Of a DNA stretch of 64,000 nucleotides, positions 48,263-57,587 are shown one piece after another. The notes below the pieces were generated by a model. That model did no database searches. It saw only the letters and a list, made by a program, of their open reading frames with translations, and had not been told where the DNA came from. The position numbers and the translations under genes are program-made. The number at the start of each line of letters is the position of its first letter. The stretch's first letter is position 1. Source of the stretch: Allopontixanthobacter sp034376665 (lineage in GTDB: Bacteria; Pseudomonadota; Alphaproteobacteria; Sphingomonadales; Sphingomonadaceae); assembly GCF_034376665.1 (NCBI RefSeq), contig NZ_JAXMJI010000096.1, forward strand, positions 4,853 through 68,852, written 5' to 3'.

Positions 48263-50455
48263 ATGGCAAGGCGGGGTAGTCGGCGGCGTTCTCTGAAACG
48301 GGGAGCGACTGGAACACCGGCGAAAGAAGAGCGCGGATGGTTTGCCCGCCTGTTCCGCCGGCTGGCCCTGTCCGGGTTGGTTGCAGCTGCTCTGGGCCTG
48401 GTTTTCCTCGGCCTGGCGGTAGCCTTTGCCGCGCGTTCGCTGCCCAGTTACGGAGAGCTGCGGGCCACCCAGAACGCCCAGACGATTGTGGTGCGCGCTC
48501 GCGATGGTACGCAGATCGTGGAATTGGGCCCCAGCTTCGGCAAGTGGCTCAACAGCAATGAAATTCCCGAAGTCATGAAGGAAGCCATGGTCGCGGTGGA
48601 GGATCGCCGCTTCCGTTCGCACTTCGGGGTGGATCCGATCGGCCTGGCCCGAGCAACCTATGTCTGGGCCACCGGCACCAAACGGTTCGGCGCGACATCC
48701 ACCATTACCCAGCAGCTGGCCCGCAATATCTTCCTCAACTCCAATCGAACCTTCGACCGCAAATTGCGTGAGGCGGTGCTGGCGATGGCGCTGGAATCGA
48801 AGTTTTCCAAGGAGCAGATCCTCGAGCTGTATCTCAACAAGGTCTATTTCGGCGGCGGTGCCTACGGTATCGACAGCGCCAGCCGGAAATTCTTTAGCCA
48901 TCCGGCGACGGATCTGAGCACTGCGGAAGCGGCGATTATCGCCGGGCTGGTCAAGGCCCCGTCGCGCTATTCGCCCACCGCCGATGTGCAGGCCGCCGTC
49001 AGCCGCGCCAATGTGGTGCTGCGGCTGATGCGCGAACAGGACCGGATTTCTGCCGGCGAGGCCGATGTGGATATTTCGGCGGTCAAGCTGAAGGAAGACA
49101 AGGCGCAGAATTCGGTCCGCTATTTCACCGATTGGGCGCTGCCCCAACTTGATCTGCTGCTGCCAGAGACTTTCGAACCGATCGAGGTGTGGACCACCAT
49201 CGACATCGGTATGCAGCAGGCCGGTACCGCGGCGATCAAGGCCAATGTGCCCGGTAACACGCAAGGTGCGCTGGTCAGCCTCGACCGCGATGGGGCGATT
49301 CTGGCGATGGTCGGCGGGACCGATTATGTTTCGACCAGCTACAACCGCGCCACTGATGCGCAGCGCCAGCCGGGTTCGGCATTCAAGCTGTTCGTCTATC
49401 TGGCGGCGCTGGAAGCCGGCTATACTCCGGAAGACCGGGTGAAGGATGTGCCGGTCACGATCGACGGCTGGAGCCCGCGCAATTCCGGCGGGTCCTATGC
49501 CGGCGAAATGGATGTGCGCACCGCCTTTGCCTATTCGAAGAACACCGTGGCGGCGCAATTGGGCAACGAAGTGGGCTTTGGCACCGTGGCGTCGATGGCC
49601 CGGCGGTTCGGCATCACCTCGCCGATTTCAACCTTTCCTTCGATGGTGCTTGGCAGTTCGGAAGTGCGCCTGATCGATATGACCCGCGCCTTCGCTTCGG
49701 TTTCGGAAGGGGGCGTTTCGGTTGAACCCTACGGGATCGTCAAGGTGACCACGGCGGGCGGCGATGTTCTGTACCAGCACGAAGCGGCGCGACGGACGCA
49801 GCTGGTGCCGGAATATGTCGCGGCCGGGATCACCGATCTGCTGCAGACCGCCGTCAACACCGGCACGGGTAGAGCGGCCCAGATCGGACGCCCTGTGGCC
49901 GGAAAGACCGGCACCACCAGTTCCAACAAGGACGGCTGGTTCGTCGGATTTTCCAGCGGGATTACCACGGGCGTGTGGATGGGCCGCGACGACGCAAAGG
50001 CGGTGGCCGGGCTGCAGGGCGGTCGCGCCCCGGCACAGGCTTTCGCCGCGTTCATGCGCTATGCCGTGAAAGACCGCCCGGTAACGAAGTTCGACACCGA
50101 GCTGCAGCTGCCGGAATGGCAGCTCGAACCGGATGAAGAATATTATTATGGCGATCCGGAGGACTATTACTATGTCGACGAGCAGGGTAATCTGATCGAA
50201 CCGGGGCGGATCCAGCCGGCGCCGGGAACGCTGCCGTTTCCGGTCGAAGGTGAAAATATCCCTGGGGTGCAGCCGCGCCGGGAAGGAGATCCGGTCCCGG
50301 GGGGCGATGAAGCACCGCCAGCCGCCAGCGACGATTTCCTCAACCGGGCGACGGGCCGCAATCCGGCCACGATCCGCATCCAGCCGGGCGTCCCCCGGCG
50401 CGGTGTGCAACCGGGCCAGGGCGAACAACCTCCGCCACCCAGGCAACCCAATTAG
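48263..50455 (+). CDS. mrcA: Class A penicillin-binding protein (PBP1A type)
   Basis: A 730-residue bifunctional murein synthase with a transmembrane anchor at about 35-58. The GT51 glycosyltransferase domain has VEDRRFRSHFGVDPIG (catalytic Glu113) and GATSTITQQLARN. The transpeptidase domain has the SxxK nucleophile Ser372 in PGSAFK, SKN in FAYSKNT and KTGTT at about 548. The tail (600-730) is Pro/Gly/Glu-rich with repeated YYYG-like tyrosines. It acts at the cytoplasmic membrane, with its domains in the periplasm. Confidence 0.94.
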   Translation: MARRGSRRRSLKRGATGTPAKEERGWFARLFRRLALSGLVAAALGLVFLGLAVAFAARSLPSYGELRATQNAQTIVVRARDGTQIVELGPSFGKWLNSNEIPEVMKEAMVAVEDRRFRSHFGVDPIGLARATYVWATGTKRFGATSTITQQLARNIFLNSNRTFDRKLREAVLAMALESKFSKEQILELYLNKVYFGGGAYGIDSASRKFFSHPATDLSTAEAAIIAGLVKAPSRYSPTADVQAAVSRANVVLRLMREQDRISAGEADVDISAVKLKEDKAQNSVRYFTDWALPQLDLLLPETFEPIEVWTTIDIGMQQAGTAAIKANVPGNTQGALVSLDRDGAILAMVGGTDYVSTSYNRATDAQRQPGSAFKLFVYLAALEAGYTPEDRVKDVPVTIDGWSPRNSGGSYAGEMDVRTAFAYSKNTVAAQLGNEVGFGTVASMARRFGITSPISTFPSMVLGSSEVRLIDMTRAFASVSEGGVSVEPYGIVKVTTAGGDVLYQHEAARRTQLVPEYVAAGITDLLQTAVNTGTGRAAQIGRPVAGKTGTTSSNKDGWFVGFSSGITTGVWMGRDDAKAVAGLQGGRAPAQAFAAFMRYAVKDRPVTKFDTELQLPEWQLEPDEEYYYGDPEDYYYVDEQGNLIEPGRIQPAPGTLPFPVEGENIPGVQPRREGDPVPGGDEAPPAASDDFLNRATGRNPATIRIQPGVPRRGVQPGQGEQPPPPRQPN

Positions 50456-50485
50456 CGGACCGCGCGATCACAATTGTGCATCAAA

Positions 50486-50517
50486 AAGGCCCGCCGGAAA
50501 ACCATCCGGCGGGCCTT
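50486..50517 (-). terminator. Intrinsic terminator of degP (bidirectional hairpin)
   Basis: A 12-bp perfect stem AAGGCCCGCCGG / CCGGCGGGCCTT with an 8-base loop. Read on the reverse strand the stem is followed by TTTTTGA, a good intrinsic terminator 22 bases after the degP stop; the same hairpin lies 30 bases past the PBP stop. Confidence 0.85.
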
Positions 50518-50539
50518 CGGCAACGTCAAGGCGTCATGA

Positions 50540-52078
50540 TCAGCGGAAGCGGATCGAGGTATAGACCGGAGGATTTCCGCGTCGCTGGAACCGCAGGAAC
50601 AAGGCTTCGCGGCCGCTATCCCTGGCTTCCTTGGCGACTCGTTCGAGATCGGCGGGGCTCGTCACCGACTTGTAATTGGCGGACAGGATCACGTCACCGC
50701 GCCGCAGCCCCTTGGTTCCGGCATCGGAGTTGGGATCCACCGCCGCGACAACTACACCACTGGTGCTGGCGGGCAGCCCCAACTGACCGGCGATCTGCTG
50801 CGTCAGAGGAATAACCTGGAGGCCAAGCGACTGTTCCAGCGCCCCGCTGGACTGGCCTTCCGGCATCGGCGCTTCCGCGTCGGGGTCGAACGCGGGTTCT
50901 TCCGCGAGTTCTGCCTCAGTCGGGAACTGGCCGACCGTGAGCGTTACGGTGCGGCGGGTGCCCTCCCGGTACAGCTCGACCGGGATGCGGGTGCCCGGGG
51001 CGATATTAGCAACCAGGAACGACAGCGTCTGGTCGGACGTGATTTCCTTGTTGTTGACCTTGGTCACTACGTCGCCCGGCTCGATCCCGGCGGACGCCGC
51101 AGGGGAATCGTCACGCACGACCTGGACGATCTCGCCGCGGTTCCTCGGCAGGCCGAGTGCGTTGGCCATGTCGGCGCTGACCGGCTGGATGCTGACCCCG
51201 AGATAGCCGCGTTCGATCCGCTTGCCGGATTTGAGCTGGTCCACGATCGGTGCAGCGACGTCGGCGGGAATGGCAAAGCCGATCCCGACATTGCCGCCGG
51301 ACGGCGAAAAGATCGCGTTGTTGATGCCGATCACGTTGCCCTTCATATCGAACAGGGGACCGCCGGAATTCCCGCGGTTGATGCTGGCGTCGGTCTGCAG
51401 ATAGCGGTCATAGGCACCGCCGCCCGCGTTGCGGTAAACCGCCGAGACAATCCCGCTGGTCACGGTTCCGCCCAGTCCGAAGGGGTTGCCAATGGCGATG
51501 ACCCAGTCGCCGACCCGGGTCTGTGCGGAATCGCCGAATTTCACGAAGGGAAAGGGTTCCCCGCGCGAAATCTTCAGCACCGCAAGATCGGACGCCGCGT
51601 CGTTGCCGACCAGTTCGGCGGGATATTCGGTGCCGTCGGGCATGGTGACGGTGATTTCTTCCACCGTGCCGCGCGGTCCGCTGCTGTCGCTCGGCGGGCT
51701 GATCACGTGGTTGTTGGTGACAACAAAGCCGTCGGCCGAAATGATGAACCCCGACCCAAGCGACTGCGCTTCGCGGGTAACCGGAGCCTGCGGCTGGGCA
51801 CCGCGCTGGCCGAACAGATCGGCAAAGGGCGTGCCGGCGAAGGGGTTTGCATTGCGGGGGACCTCTACCCTCTGGCGAGTCGAGATGTTGACCACGGCGG
51901 GCTGCAGCTGGGCCGTCAGGTCGGCGAAGCTTTCCGGCGCGCCGGCGCGCGGGACCGCACGTTCCATCAGCAGACCTTCGTTCTGCGCAACCTGTGCCCC
52001 GGCAGGAAAACCGGTCACCAAAGATATCGCTGCGCCGCCGACCAGCAGCGCTGAAGTCAATCCGTAAGCATATCGCAC
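50540..52078 (-). CDS. degP: DegP/Do-family periplasmic serine protease
   Basis: A 512-residue HtrA protein: signal peptide (1-28), trypsin-like domain with His124 (TNNHVI), Asp164 (ASDLAVL) and Ser238 (GNSGGP), then two PDZ domains (about 300-390 and 420-512). It degrades or refolds misfolded envelope proteins. It lies downstream of hflK-hflC on the same strand with a 134-base gap, a common arrangement in sphingomonads, linking it to membrane protein quality control. Confidence 0.94.
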   Translation of the reverse strand: MRYAYGLTSALLVGGAAISLVTGFPAGAQVAQNEGLLMERAVPRAGAPESFADLTAQLQPAVVNISTRQRVEVPRNANPFAGTPFADLFGQRGAQPQAPVTREAQSLGSGFIISADGFVVTNNHVISPPSDSSGPRGTVEEITVTMPDGTEYPAELVGNDAASDLAVLKISRGEPFPFVKFGDSAQTRVGDWVIAIGNPFGLGGTVTSGIVSAVYRNAGGGAYDRYLQTDASINRGNSGGPLFDMKGNVIGINNAIFSPSGGNVGIGFAIPADVAAPIVDQLKSGKRIERGYLGVSIQPVSADMANALGLPRNRGEIVQVVRDDSPAASAGIEPGDVVTKVNNKEITSDQTLSFLVANIAPGTRIPVELYREGTRRTVTLTVGQFPTEAELAEEPAFDPDAEAPMPEGQSSGALEQSLGLQVIPLTQQIAGQLGLPASTSGVVVAAVDPNSDAGTKGLRRGDVILSANYKSVTSPADLERVAKEARDSGREALFLRFQRRGNPPVYTSIRFR

Positions 52079-52211
52079 TGGCTAAAATTCCTCTTCATTG
52101 GCTGAGTGACCAGGCAACGCTGCGCCCGGCACGACTTTTCCCGATAACACTCCAAACGCCCTGAACACCGATTGAACGACAGCTGTAATCGATCGGGCCG
52201 CTCCGCCCGTG

Positions 52212-53063
52212 TTACTGCCCGTTACGGAACTGCCGCAGATATTCGTTATCGGGCGACAGGATGATCTGGCTCTGGCCCTGGCCCTCGCCCTTGGCGAAGG
52301 TTGTGTCATAGCTCTGCATCGCGCGGTAGAAATCGTAGAAACCCGGATCTTTGCCGAAACTGTCGGCATAGATCCTGGCGGCTTCCGCATCGGCTTCGGC
52401 GCGAATGACGCGGGCGTTGCGTTCGCCCTGCGCCCGGATTGTCCGAGCCTCGCGCTCGCGGTCGGTCTTCATGCGGCGGAAGGCCGATTCCAGCGGCGTA
52501 CCATCGGGCAAATCGGTCCGCTTGATCCGTACGTCGATCACCTGTGCGCCGTATTCCCGGGCCTGCACATCCAGCTTTTCCCGGATGTTCGACATCGCCT
52601 GGCCGCGTTCTGCGGTCAGCAGGCTGGCAAAGGTGCGCCGGCCGAGTTCCTGCCGGAGAACCGAGTTCAGGATCGGTTCGAGCTGCGTGCGGACGCCCTC
52701 GGTGGTACCGGCGGTTTCCACCATCAGCACCGGATCGATAATCCGGAACCGGGCGTAGGCATCCACCAGCAAGCGCTGCTGGTCGCTCGACAAGACCTGT
52801 TCGCGCTCCATGTCGAGATCGAGCACCCGTTTATCGACAAACTGGACCTGTTCGACCAGCGGAATTTTCAGGACCATGCCGGCCCCGGTTTCGCCATAGG
52901 GCTGGTCGGGCTCGAAGCGGTTGATCACGCGGACCGGCTCACCCGTTCGCACGACCACGGCCTGTTGTTCTTCGGGCACGATCACCACGGACAGAAGCAG
53001 CACGATGATCGCGGCCCCTACGGCCATGATCGAAAGCTTATGGTTTTCCCAGATGTTTTCCAT
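52212..53063 (-). CDS. hflC: HflC, FtsH-protease regulator
   Basis: A 283-residue SPFH/prohibitin-type membrane protein: one N-terminal transmembrane helix (about 9-27), then the band-7 domain (VPEEQQAVVVRTGEP; IDVRIKRTDLPDGT) and a coiled-coil (RTIRAQGERNARVIRAEADAEAARIYADSFG). With HflK it forms the large periplasmic cage around FtsH. It starts 3 bases after the hflK stop. Confidence 0.94.
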   Translation of the reverse strand: MENIWENHKLSIMAVGAAIIVLLLSVVIVPEEQQAVVVRTGEPVRVINRFEPDQPYGETGAGMVLKIPLVEQVQFVDKRVLDLDMEREQVLSSDQQRLLVDAYARFRIIDPVLMVETAGTTEGVRTQLEPILNSVLRQELGRRTFASLLTAERGQAMSNIREKLDVQAREYGAQVIDVRIKRTDLPDGTPLESAFRRMKTDREREARTIRAQGERNARVIRAEADAEAARIYADSFGKDPGFYDFYRAMQSYDTTFAKGEGQGQSQIILSPDNEYLRQFRNGQ

Positions 53064-53066
53064 GAC

Positions 53067-54209
53067 TTACTGTCCCTGTCCGGAAGCGGCCGCCGCTTGC
53101 CCGCGCTCTTGCGCGCGCTGGCGGATTTCCGGCAGTGGCAGATAGGTCTGGACCCCGCCGGATTCGACGATTGTCTTGTCGGTCTGGCTCAGCACACGCT
53201 CCATTGTTTCGTAATACAGCCGCCGCCGAGTTACTTCGGGCGCCTGGCGGTATTCCTCGTAAACCTTGTCGAAGGCGATCGTTTCGCCCTGCGCCCGCTC
53301 GAGGATCTGCTGCGCGGTACCGCGCGCGGTATTGACCGCCGCATCGGCATCCTGTTCCGCCACGGTAACGTCCTTGAACGCCTCGTTCACTTCGGCGGGC
53401 GGGTCGGTCTTGGCGATTTCGACGCCTTGTACCGCGATGCCCGAACGGTATGCGTCCAGCACGGCCTGCATCCGGGTGCGCACCCGCTGCTCGATCTCCG
53501 CCCGGCCCGCGCCCGAGAAAGTCTCGTCCAGCGTCCGTTCTGCAACCGAGGCGCGCATGGCCGCTTCGGCGACTTCGCGGATAGTCTCGTCGGGTTCGGC
53601 CAATTGGAACCGGTATTGCTTCAGATCCTTGATGTTCCAGCGAATGAGATAGGACAGATCGACCAGGTTCTGGTCCCCGGTCAGGATCAGCTTCTGTTCG
53701 CCGCCTTCGGGAATTCGTTCGGACCGGATGGTGCTGACCTGTTCGACATCCACGTTCTGGAACGGCCACGGCAAGGTGAAATTGGTACCCGGCTGCAGCG
53801 TCCGTGAATATTTGCCGAAAGTGGTCACGATGCCCTGTTCCTTCGGCTGGACGAAATGCACCGAGCTCATCAGAAGCCACGCTGCCACGACGACCAGACC
53901 GATAATCGGCAGCCAGCTTTTCCCGCCCGGACGCTGCGGCATCCGGAAATTCGGGCCGCCGGGTCCGCCGACGCGCCGCGGCCCTTCGGGCCCGCGGTGC
54001 TTGAAGATATCTTCGATCTTGGCCGATCGCCGCGCGTCGTCGCTGCCCGAAGGAAGCCAAGGATTGCGCGGTCCGCCGGCTTTCTTGCCGTCATCGCCAT
54101 CGCCCGCGCCCCCATCTCCGGAGGCCCCGCTGCCCTTGTTTCCGCCCCAAGGGCTCTTGCCAGCCATGGCAAGCCCGATCCTGTTGGTAAAACCCGTCAA
54201 AATGTCCAT
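53067..54209 (-). CDS. hflK: HflK, FtsH-protease regulator
   Basis: About 380 residues. A Gly/Asp-rich cytoplasmic N-terminus (SPWGGNKGSGASGDGG) is followed by a transmembrane helix (WLPIIGLVVVAAWLLMSSVHFV) and the band-7 domain (QPKEQGIVTTFGKYSRTLQPG; VEIAKTDPPAEV). A coiled-coil region rich in AEQDADAAVNTARG ends it. The start is uncertain: MDILTGFT (54209) or MAGKSPWGG (54167); neither has a strong ribosome site and the latter is the more usual opening for this family. It forms an operon with hflC. Confidence 0.92.
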   Translation of the reverse strand: MDILTGFTNRIGLAMAGKSPWGGNKGSGASGDGGAGDGDDGKKAGGPRNPWLPSGSDDARRSAKIEDIFKHRGPEGPRRVGGPGGPNFRMPQRPGGKSWLPIIGLVVVAAWLLMSSVHFVQPKEQGIVTTFGKYSRTLQPGTNFTLPWPFQNVDVEQVSTIRSERIPEGGEQKLILTGDQNLVDLSYLIRWNIKDLKQYRFQLAEPDETIREVAEAAMRASVAERTLDETFSGAGRAEIEQRVRTRMQAVLDAYRSGIAVQGVEIAKTDPPAEVNEAFKDVTVAEQDADAAVNTARGTAQQILERAQGETIAFDKVYEEYRQAPEVTRRRLYYETMERVLSQTDKTIVESGGVQTYLPLPEIRQRAQERGQAAAASGQGQ

Positions 54210-54282
54210 GCAGTCTTTATAGGGTTCCGCCCCAAGAAAAACAGGGGTTGCGGTCACGAAATTGCTGCTAGGGAAAGCCGCG

Positions 54283-55272
54283 ATGGATCAGGATGAAATC
54301 AGGGCACGGCTTCCCGCTTCGATTGCCGCGCGGATGCAGACGGCAAAACTCAAGGACACTGTCGCCACGCTGGTGCTCGATGCCGCCGGGTTGGGGGCTT
54401 CTGCACGCGCCGAACTGGAAGCTGCGGTGAAGGATCTCGTCGGCGGCGCGGAGGGGGTAACCGAAGTGCGCGTGGCGATGATCGCCGACCGTGCACCCGC
54501 CCCGCCGCCTCGGCGGATCATCGCCATCGGATCGGGTAAGGGGGGAGTCGGGAAGTCGACCCTGACGGCGAACCTGGCGGTGGCGCTCGCGCGGATGGGC
54601 CGCAAGGTCGGGGTGGTCGACGCCGATATTTATGGACCCTCCCAGCCGACGATACTGGCGAACAAGGGCGAGCGGCCGCAGGCGGAAGACGGCAAGCTGA
54701 TTCCGGTGCCAAGCAAATGGGGCGTGTCGGTCCTGTCGATGGGCCATCTGGTGGAACCCGGCAAAGCCATTGCCTGGCGCGGGCCGATGGCCGGGAATGC
54801 GCTGGGCCAATTGATCGATGCGCATTGGGGTGATGCCGAAGTGCTGCTGGTCGATCTGCCCCCCGGCACCGGCGACGTACAACTTTCCATGCTGCAGAAG
54901 CACAAGCCCGCTGGCGCGATCATCGTGTCCACTCCGCAGGATCTTTCCCTGATTGATGCGCAGCGTGCGGCCAATCTGTTCGAAACCGGCAAGGTCCCCC
55001 TGATAGGGCTGGTGGAAAACATGGCCGGCTATGCCTGTCCCCATTGCGGCGAGATCAGCGATCCGTTCGGCCGCGGCGGTGTGGAAGATGCTTCCGAAGC
55101 CACCGGTATCCCGTTTCTGGGGCGTATTCCGCTGGCGATCGATATCCGCGAGGACAGCGACGCCGGCACACCGACTGCAGCGCAGGGCGGGCCGCAAGCC
55201 GAAGCCTTCGCCGCGATTGCCCGCTCCCTGTCCGATTGGCTTGACGCGCCCTTGGCGCCCGAGGCCGCCTGA
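54283..55272 (+). CDS. apbC: Mrp/NBP35-family iron-sulfur cluster carrier ATPase
   Basis: A 329-residue P-loop protein. Residues 1-75 form the N-terminal DUF59/MIP18-like domain. The ParA-type loop GSGKGGVGKST follows, with the DADIYGPSQP block, LLVDLPPGTGDVQL and the cluster-binding CxxC in YACPHCGE. It carries Fe-S clusters to target apoproteins and would serve the multicluster proteins of this genome. The start MDQDEIRAR has AGGGAAA upstream. The stop is 2 bases from the molybdenum hydroxylase gene, suggesting a shared transcript. Confidence 0.94.
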   Translation: MDQDEIRARLPASIAARMQTAKLKDTVATLVLDAAGLGASARAELEAAVKDLVGGAEGVTEVRVAMIADRAPAPPPRRIIAIGSGKGGVGKSTLTANLAVALARMGRKVGVVDADIYGPSQPTILANKGERPQAEDGKLIPVPSKWGVSVLSMGHLVEPGKAIAWRGPMAGNALGQLIDAHWGDAEVLLVDLPPGTGDVQLSMLQKHKPAGAIIVSTPQDLSLIDAQRAANLFETGKVPLIGLVENMAGYACPHCGEISDPFGRGGVEDASEATGIPFLGRIPLAIDIREDSDAGTPTAAQGGPQAEAFAAIARSLSDWLDAPLAPEAA

Positions 55273-55274
55273 CG

Positions 55275-57587
55275 ATGCCGGTCACCCGCCGGAGCGTGCT
55301 GGTCGGTGCTGCGGTTGGCGGAGGGTTACTGATCGCATGGACACTTCGCCCGCGCAGCTTTTCCACACCGCTGTCACCCGGACGGGATGAATACGCTTTC
55401 GACGCCTGGCTGAAAATTGGCCGGGACGGCGTAATTACGGTTGCGGTGCCGCAGCTGGAAATGGGGCAGGGGATCACAACTCTGCTGCCGCAGATCGTGG
55501 CGGTGGAACTCGGCGCGGACTGGCGCCAGATCGCAGTCGAGCCCGCACCGGTCAGCGGTGCCTATGCCAATGTCCCACTCGCCGCGCGCTGGGCCCCGCT
55601 GTGGATGCCGGTCCTGCCGGGCCTTGCCAATGAACCGGACGATTTGCTGGCGCAGCGTTACGCGCAGGAAAGCCGTTTCAACGTGACTGCGGACGGCACT
55701 TCGCTGGCGGCATATGAAATGCCATGCCGGGCCGCGGCCGCATCGGCGCGGGCGATGCTGGCGATGGCGGCAGCGGACCGGTGGGATATCAGCTGGGAAG
55801 AATGCATCGCGGAAGGGGGCTTCATCCGCTTCGAGGACAAGCGGCTGAGTTTCGCCGAACTGGCGGAGGAAGCGGCCGGGTTCACCCCGCCCGATCCGCC
55901 ACCACTGCTGCCCGAAGCGGCGGCGGAAGACCCGATTTTCGGACTGGCAGACGCGCCCACCGCGTTTCCCCGGCTCGACCTGCCGTCAAAAGTGGATGGT
56001 AGCTATCTTTTCGCGGGCGACGTGCGACTGCCGGACATGCTCTATGCCTCGATCCGGCACGGACCGGTCAACCAGGCGGTGCTGTCCCGCTTCGAAGCGG
56101 GTGAAGCGGCCGGGATGCCGGGGCTGGTCACCATCGTGAAGGGCAAGCGGTGGCTGGCCGCCGTGGCAGACAGCTGGTGGACCGCCGATCAGGCACTCAC
56201 CCGGATGGAACCGCGCTTCGATGTTACCGAGGCGGTCAATTCCTCCACCATCGAAGCGGCGCTGGACGAAGCGCTGCGGCGCGGCGACGCCACCCGGATT
56301 GCAGTCCGCGGCGAAGGCGACAGCCTGATGGAGGAAACCGAGGTCGCACGCCGTTACGATTTTTCGCCCGCGACCCATGCCACATTGGAAACCACCACCG
56401 CCACCGCGCGCTACGGCGATGGGCGGTTGGAGCTGTGGATGGCTGCGCAGGCGCCCGAAGCCGCGCGGGAGGCGGCAGCAAAGGCGCTGGACATCGCCAC
56501 CAGCGACGTGGTGCTTTATCCGATGCCGGCTGGGGGCAGTTTCGACCGGCGGCTGGAACATGACCACGCGGTCGAGGCGGCGCTGATTGCGCGTGAAGTT
56601 GCGAAAGACGGTCTGCGCCCGGTCCAGCTGATCTGGCCGCGCGGGCAGGAATTGCTTGGCGGCAAGCCGCGGATGCCCGCTGCAGTGCTGGTCAGCGCCA
56701 CACTGGGCGGCGGGGACGGCAATTTCGGGACCGGCGGAGAGATCGAGACTCTGCGCGTGCGGATGGCCGCCCCGGCATCGGGCAAGGAATTCGGCCAGCG
56801 CCTGTTCGGCAACAAGACCAGCTGGGCGGCGATCGAAGAGGCCGCGGGCGAGAGTGATCCGATGGTGATGGAGGGGGCCATGCCGCCCTACGGCATCCCC
56901 AATGTCGCGCTCGATCATGTGCCGGTGCGGATCGGCCTGCCGACAGGTCGGCTTCGCGGCAACGCGCATGGCATCACCGCCTTCGTGACCGAAAGTTTCA
57001 TGGATGAAATGGCATGGAGACATGGGCGCGAACCGCTGTCCTACCGGATCGAAATGCTCGGCGGTGACCTGCGTCTGGCGCGCTGTCTGCAGGACGTCGC
57101 CCGGCTGGCGCAATGGGACGGAGGAAAGGACCAGAGCGGTCAGGGCCTGGCGTGTCACCGCATGGGCGGCAATGAGAATGGGGGCGACGATGCCGGCCGG
57201 ATTGCCTGTATCGCAACTGCCCGACGAGAGGGCGGCGGGGTCCGCGTCGCCAGGCTGACCGCGGTCGTGGATATCGGCCGGATCGTGAATCTCGACATCG
57301 CCCGCCAGCAGATCGAGGGCGGCCTGCTGTTCGGCATGAGCCTGGCACTGGGCTCCGCACTCGAATATATAGACGGCGTGCCGACAGCCAAAGGGCTCGG
57401 CGCGCTCGGGATGCCCACCCTGGCCGATTGTCCGGAGGTGGAGATTGATTTCATCAGCAGCAAGGCCCCGCCGTTCGACCCGGGCGAGCTGGGCGTAGCG
57501 GTCGCTGCGCCGGCGATTGCCAACGCCCTCTATTCCGCAACCGGCTTGCGCATCCGCCGCCTGCCCCTATTTGCGGAGGGCTTATGA
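55275..57587 (+). CDS. Exported xanthine-dehydrogenase-family molybdopterin subunit (IorB-like)
   Basis: A 770-residue molybdenum hydroxylase large subunit. It has a Tat-type leader (TRRSVLVGAAVGGGLLIAW), so it should be periplasmic. Recognisable cofactor segments include QLEMGQGITTLLPQIVA and GGDGNFGTGGEIE, as in isoquinoline 1-oxidoreductase/aldehyde oxidase relatives. Such enzymes normally pair with a 2Fe-2S small subunit, which is not beside it (neighbours are apbC and hemH). The substrate is unknown; an aldehyde or N-heterocycle is likely. It overlaps hemH by 4 bases. Confidence 0.88.
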   Translation: MPVTRRSVLVGAAVGGGLLIAWTLRPRSFSTPLSPGRDEYAFDAWLKIGRDGVITVAVPQLEMGQGITTLLPQIVAVELGADWRQIAVEPAPVSGAYANVPLAARWAPLWMPVLPGLANEPDDLLAQRYAQESRFNVTADGTSLAAYEMPCRAAAASARAMLAMAAADRWDISWEECIAEGGFIRFEDKRLSFAELAEEAAGFTPPDPPPLLPEAAAEDPIFGLADAPTAFPRLDLPSKVDGSYLFAGDVRLPDMLYASIRHGPVNQAVLSRFEAGEAAGMPGLVTIVKGKRWLAAVADSWWTADQALTRMEPRFDVTEAVNSSTIEAALDEALRRGDATRIAVRGEGDSLMEETEVARRYDFSPATHATLETTTATARYGDGRLELWMAAQAPEAAREAAAKALDIATSDVVLYPMPAGGSFDRRLEHDHAVEAALIAREVAKDGLRPVQLIWPRGQELLGGKPRMPAAVLVSATLGGGDGNFGTGGEIETLRVRMAAPASGKEFGQRLFGNKTSWAAIEEAAGESDPMVMEGAMPPYGIPNVALDHVPVRIGLPTGRLRGNAHGITAFVTESFMDEMAWRHGREPLSYRIEMLGGDLRLARCLQDVARLAQWDGGKDQSGQGLACHRMGGNENGGDDAGRIACIATARREGGGVRVARLTAVVDIGRIVNLDIARQQIEGGLLFGMSLALGSALEYIDGVPTAKGLGALGMPTLADCPEVEIDFISSKAPPFDPGELGVAVAAPAIANALYSATGLRIRRLPLFAEGL

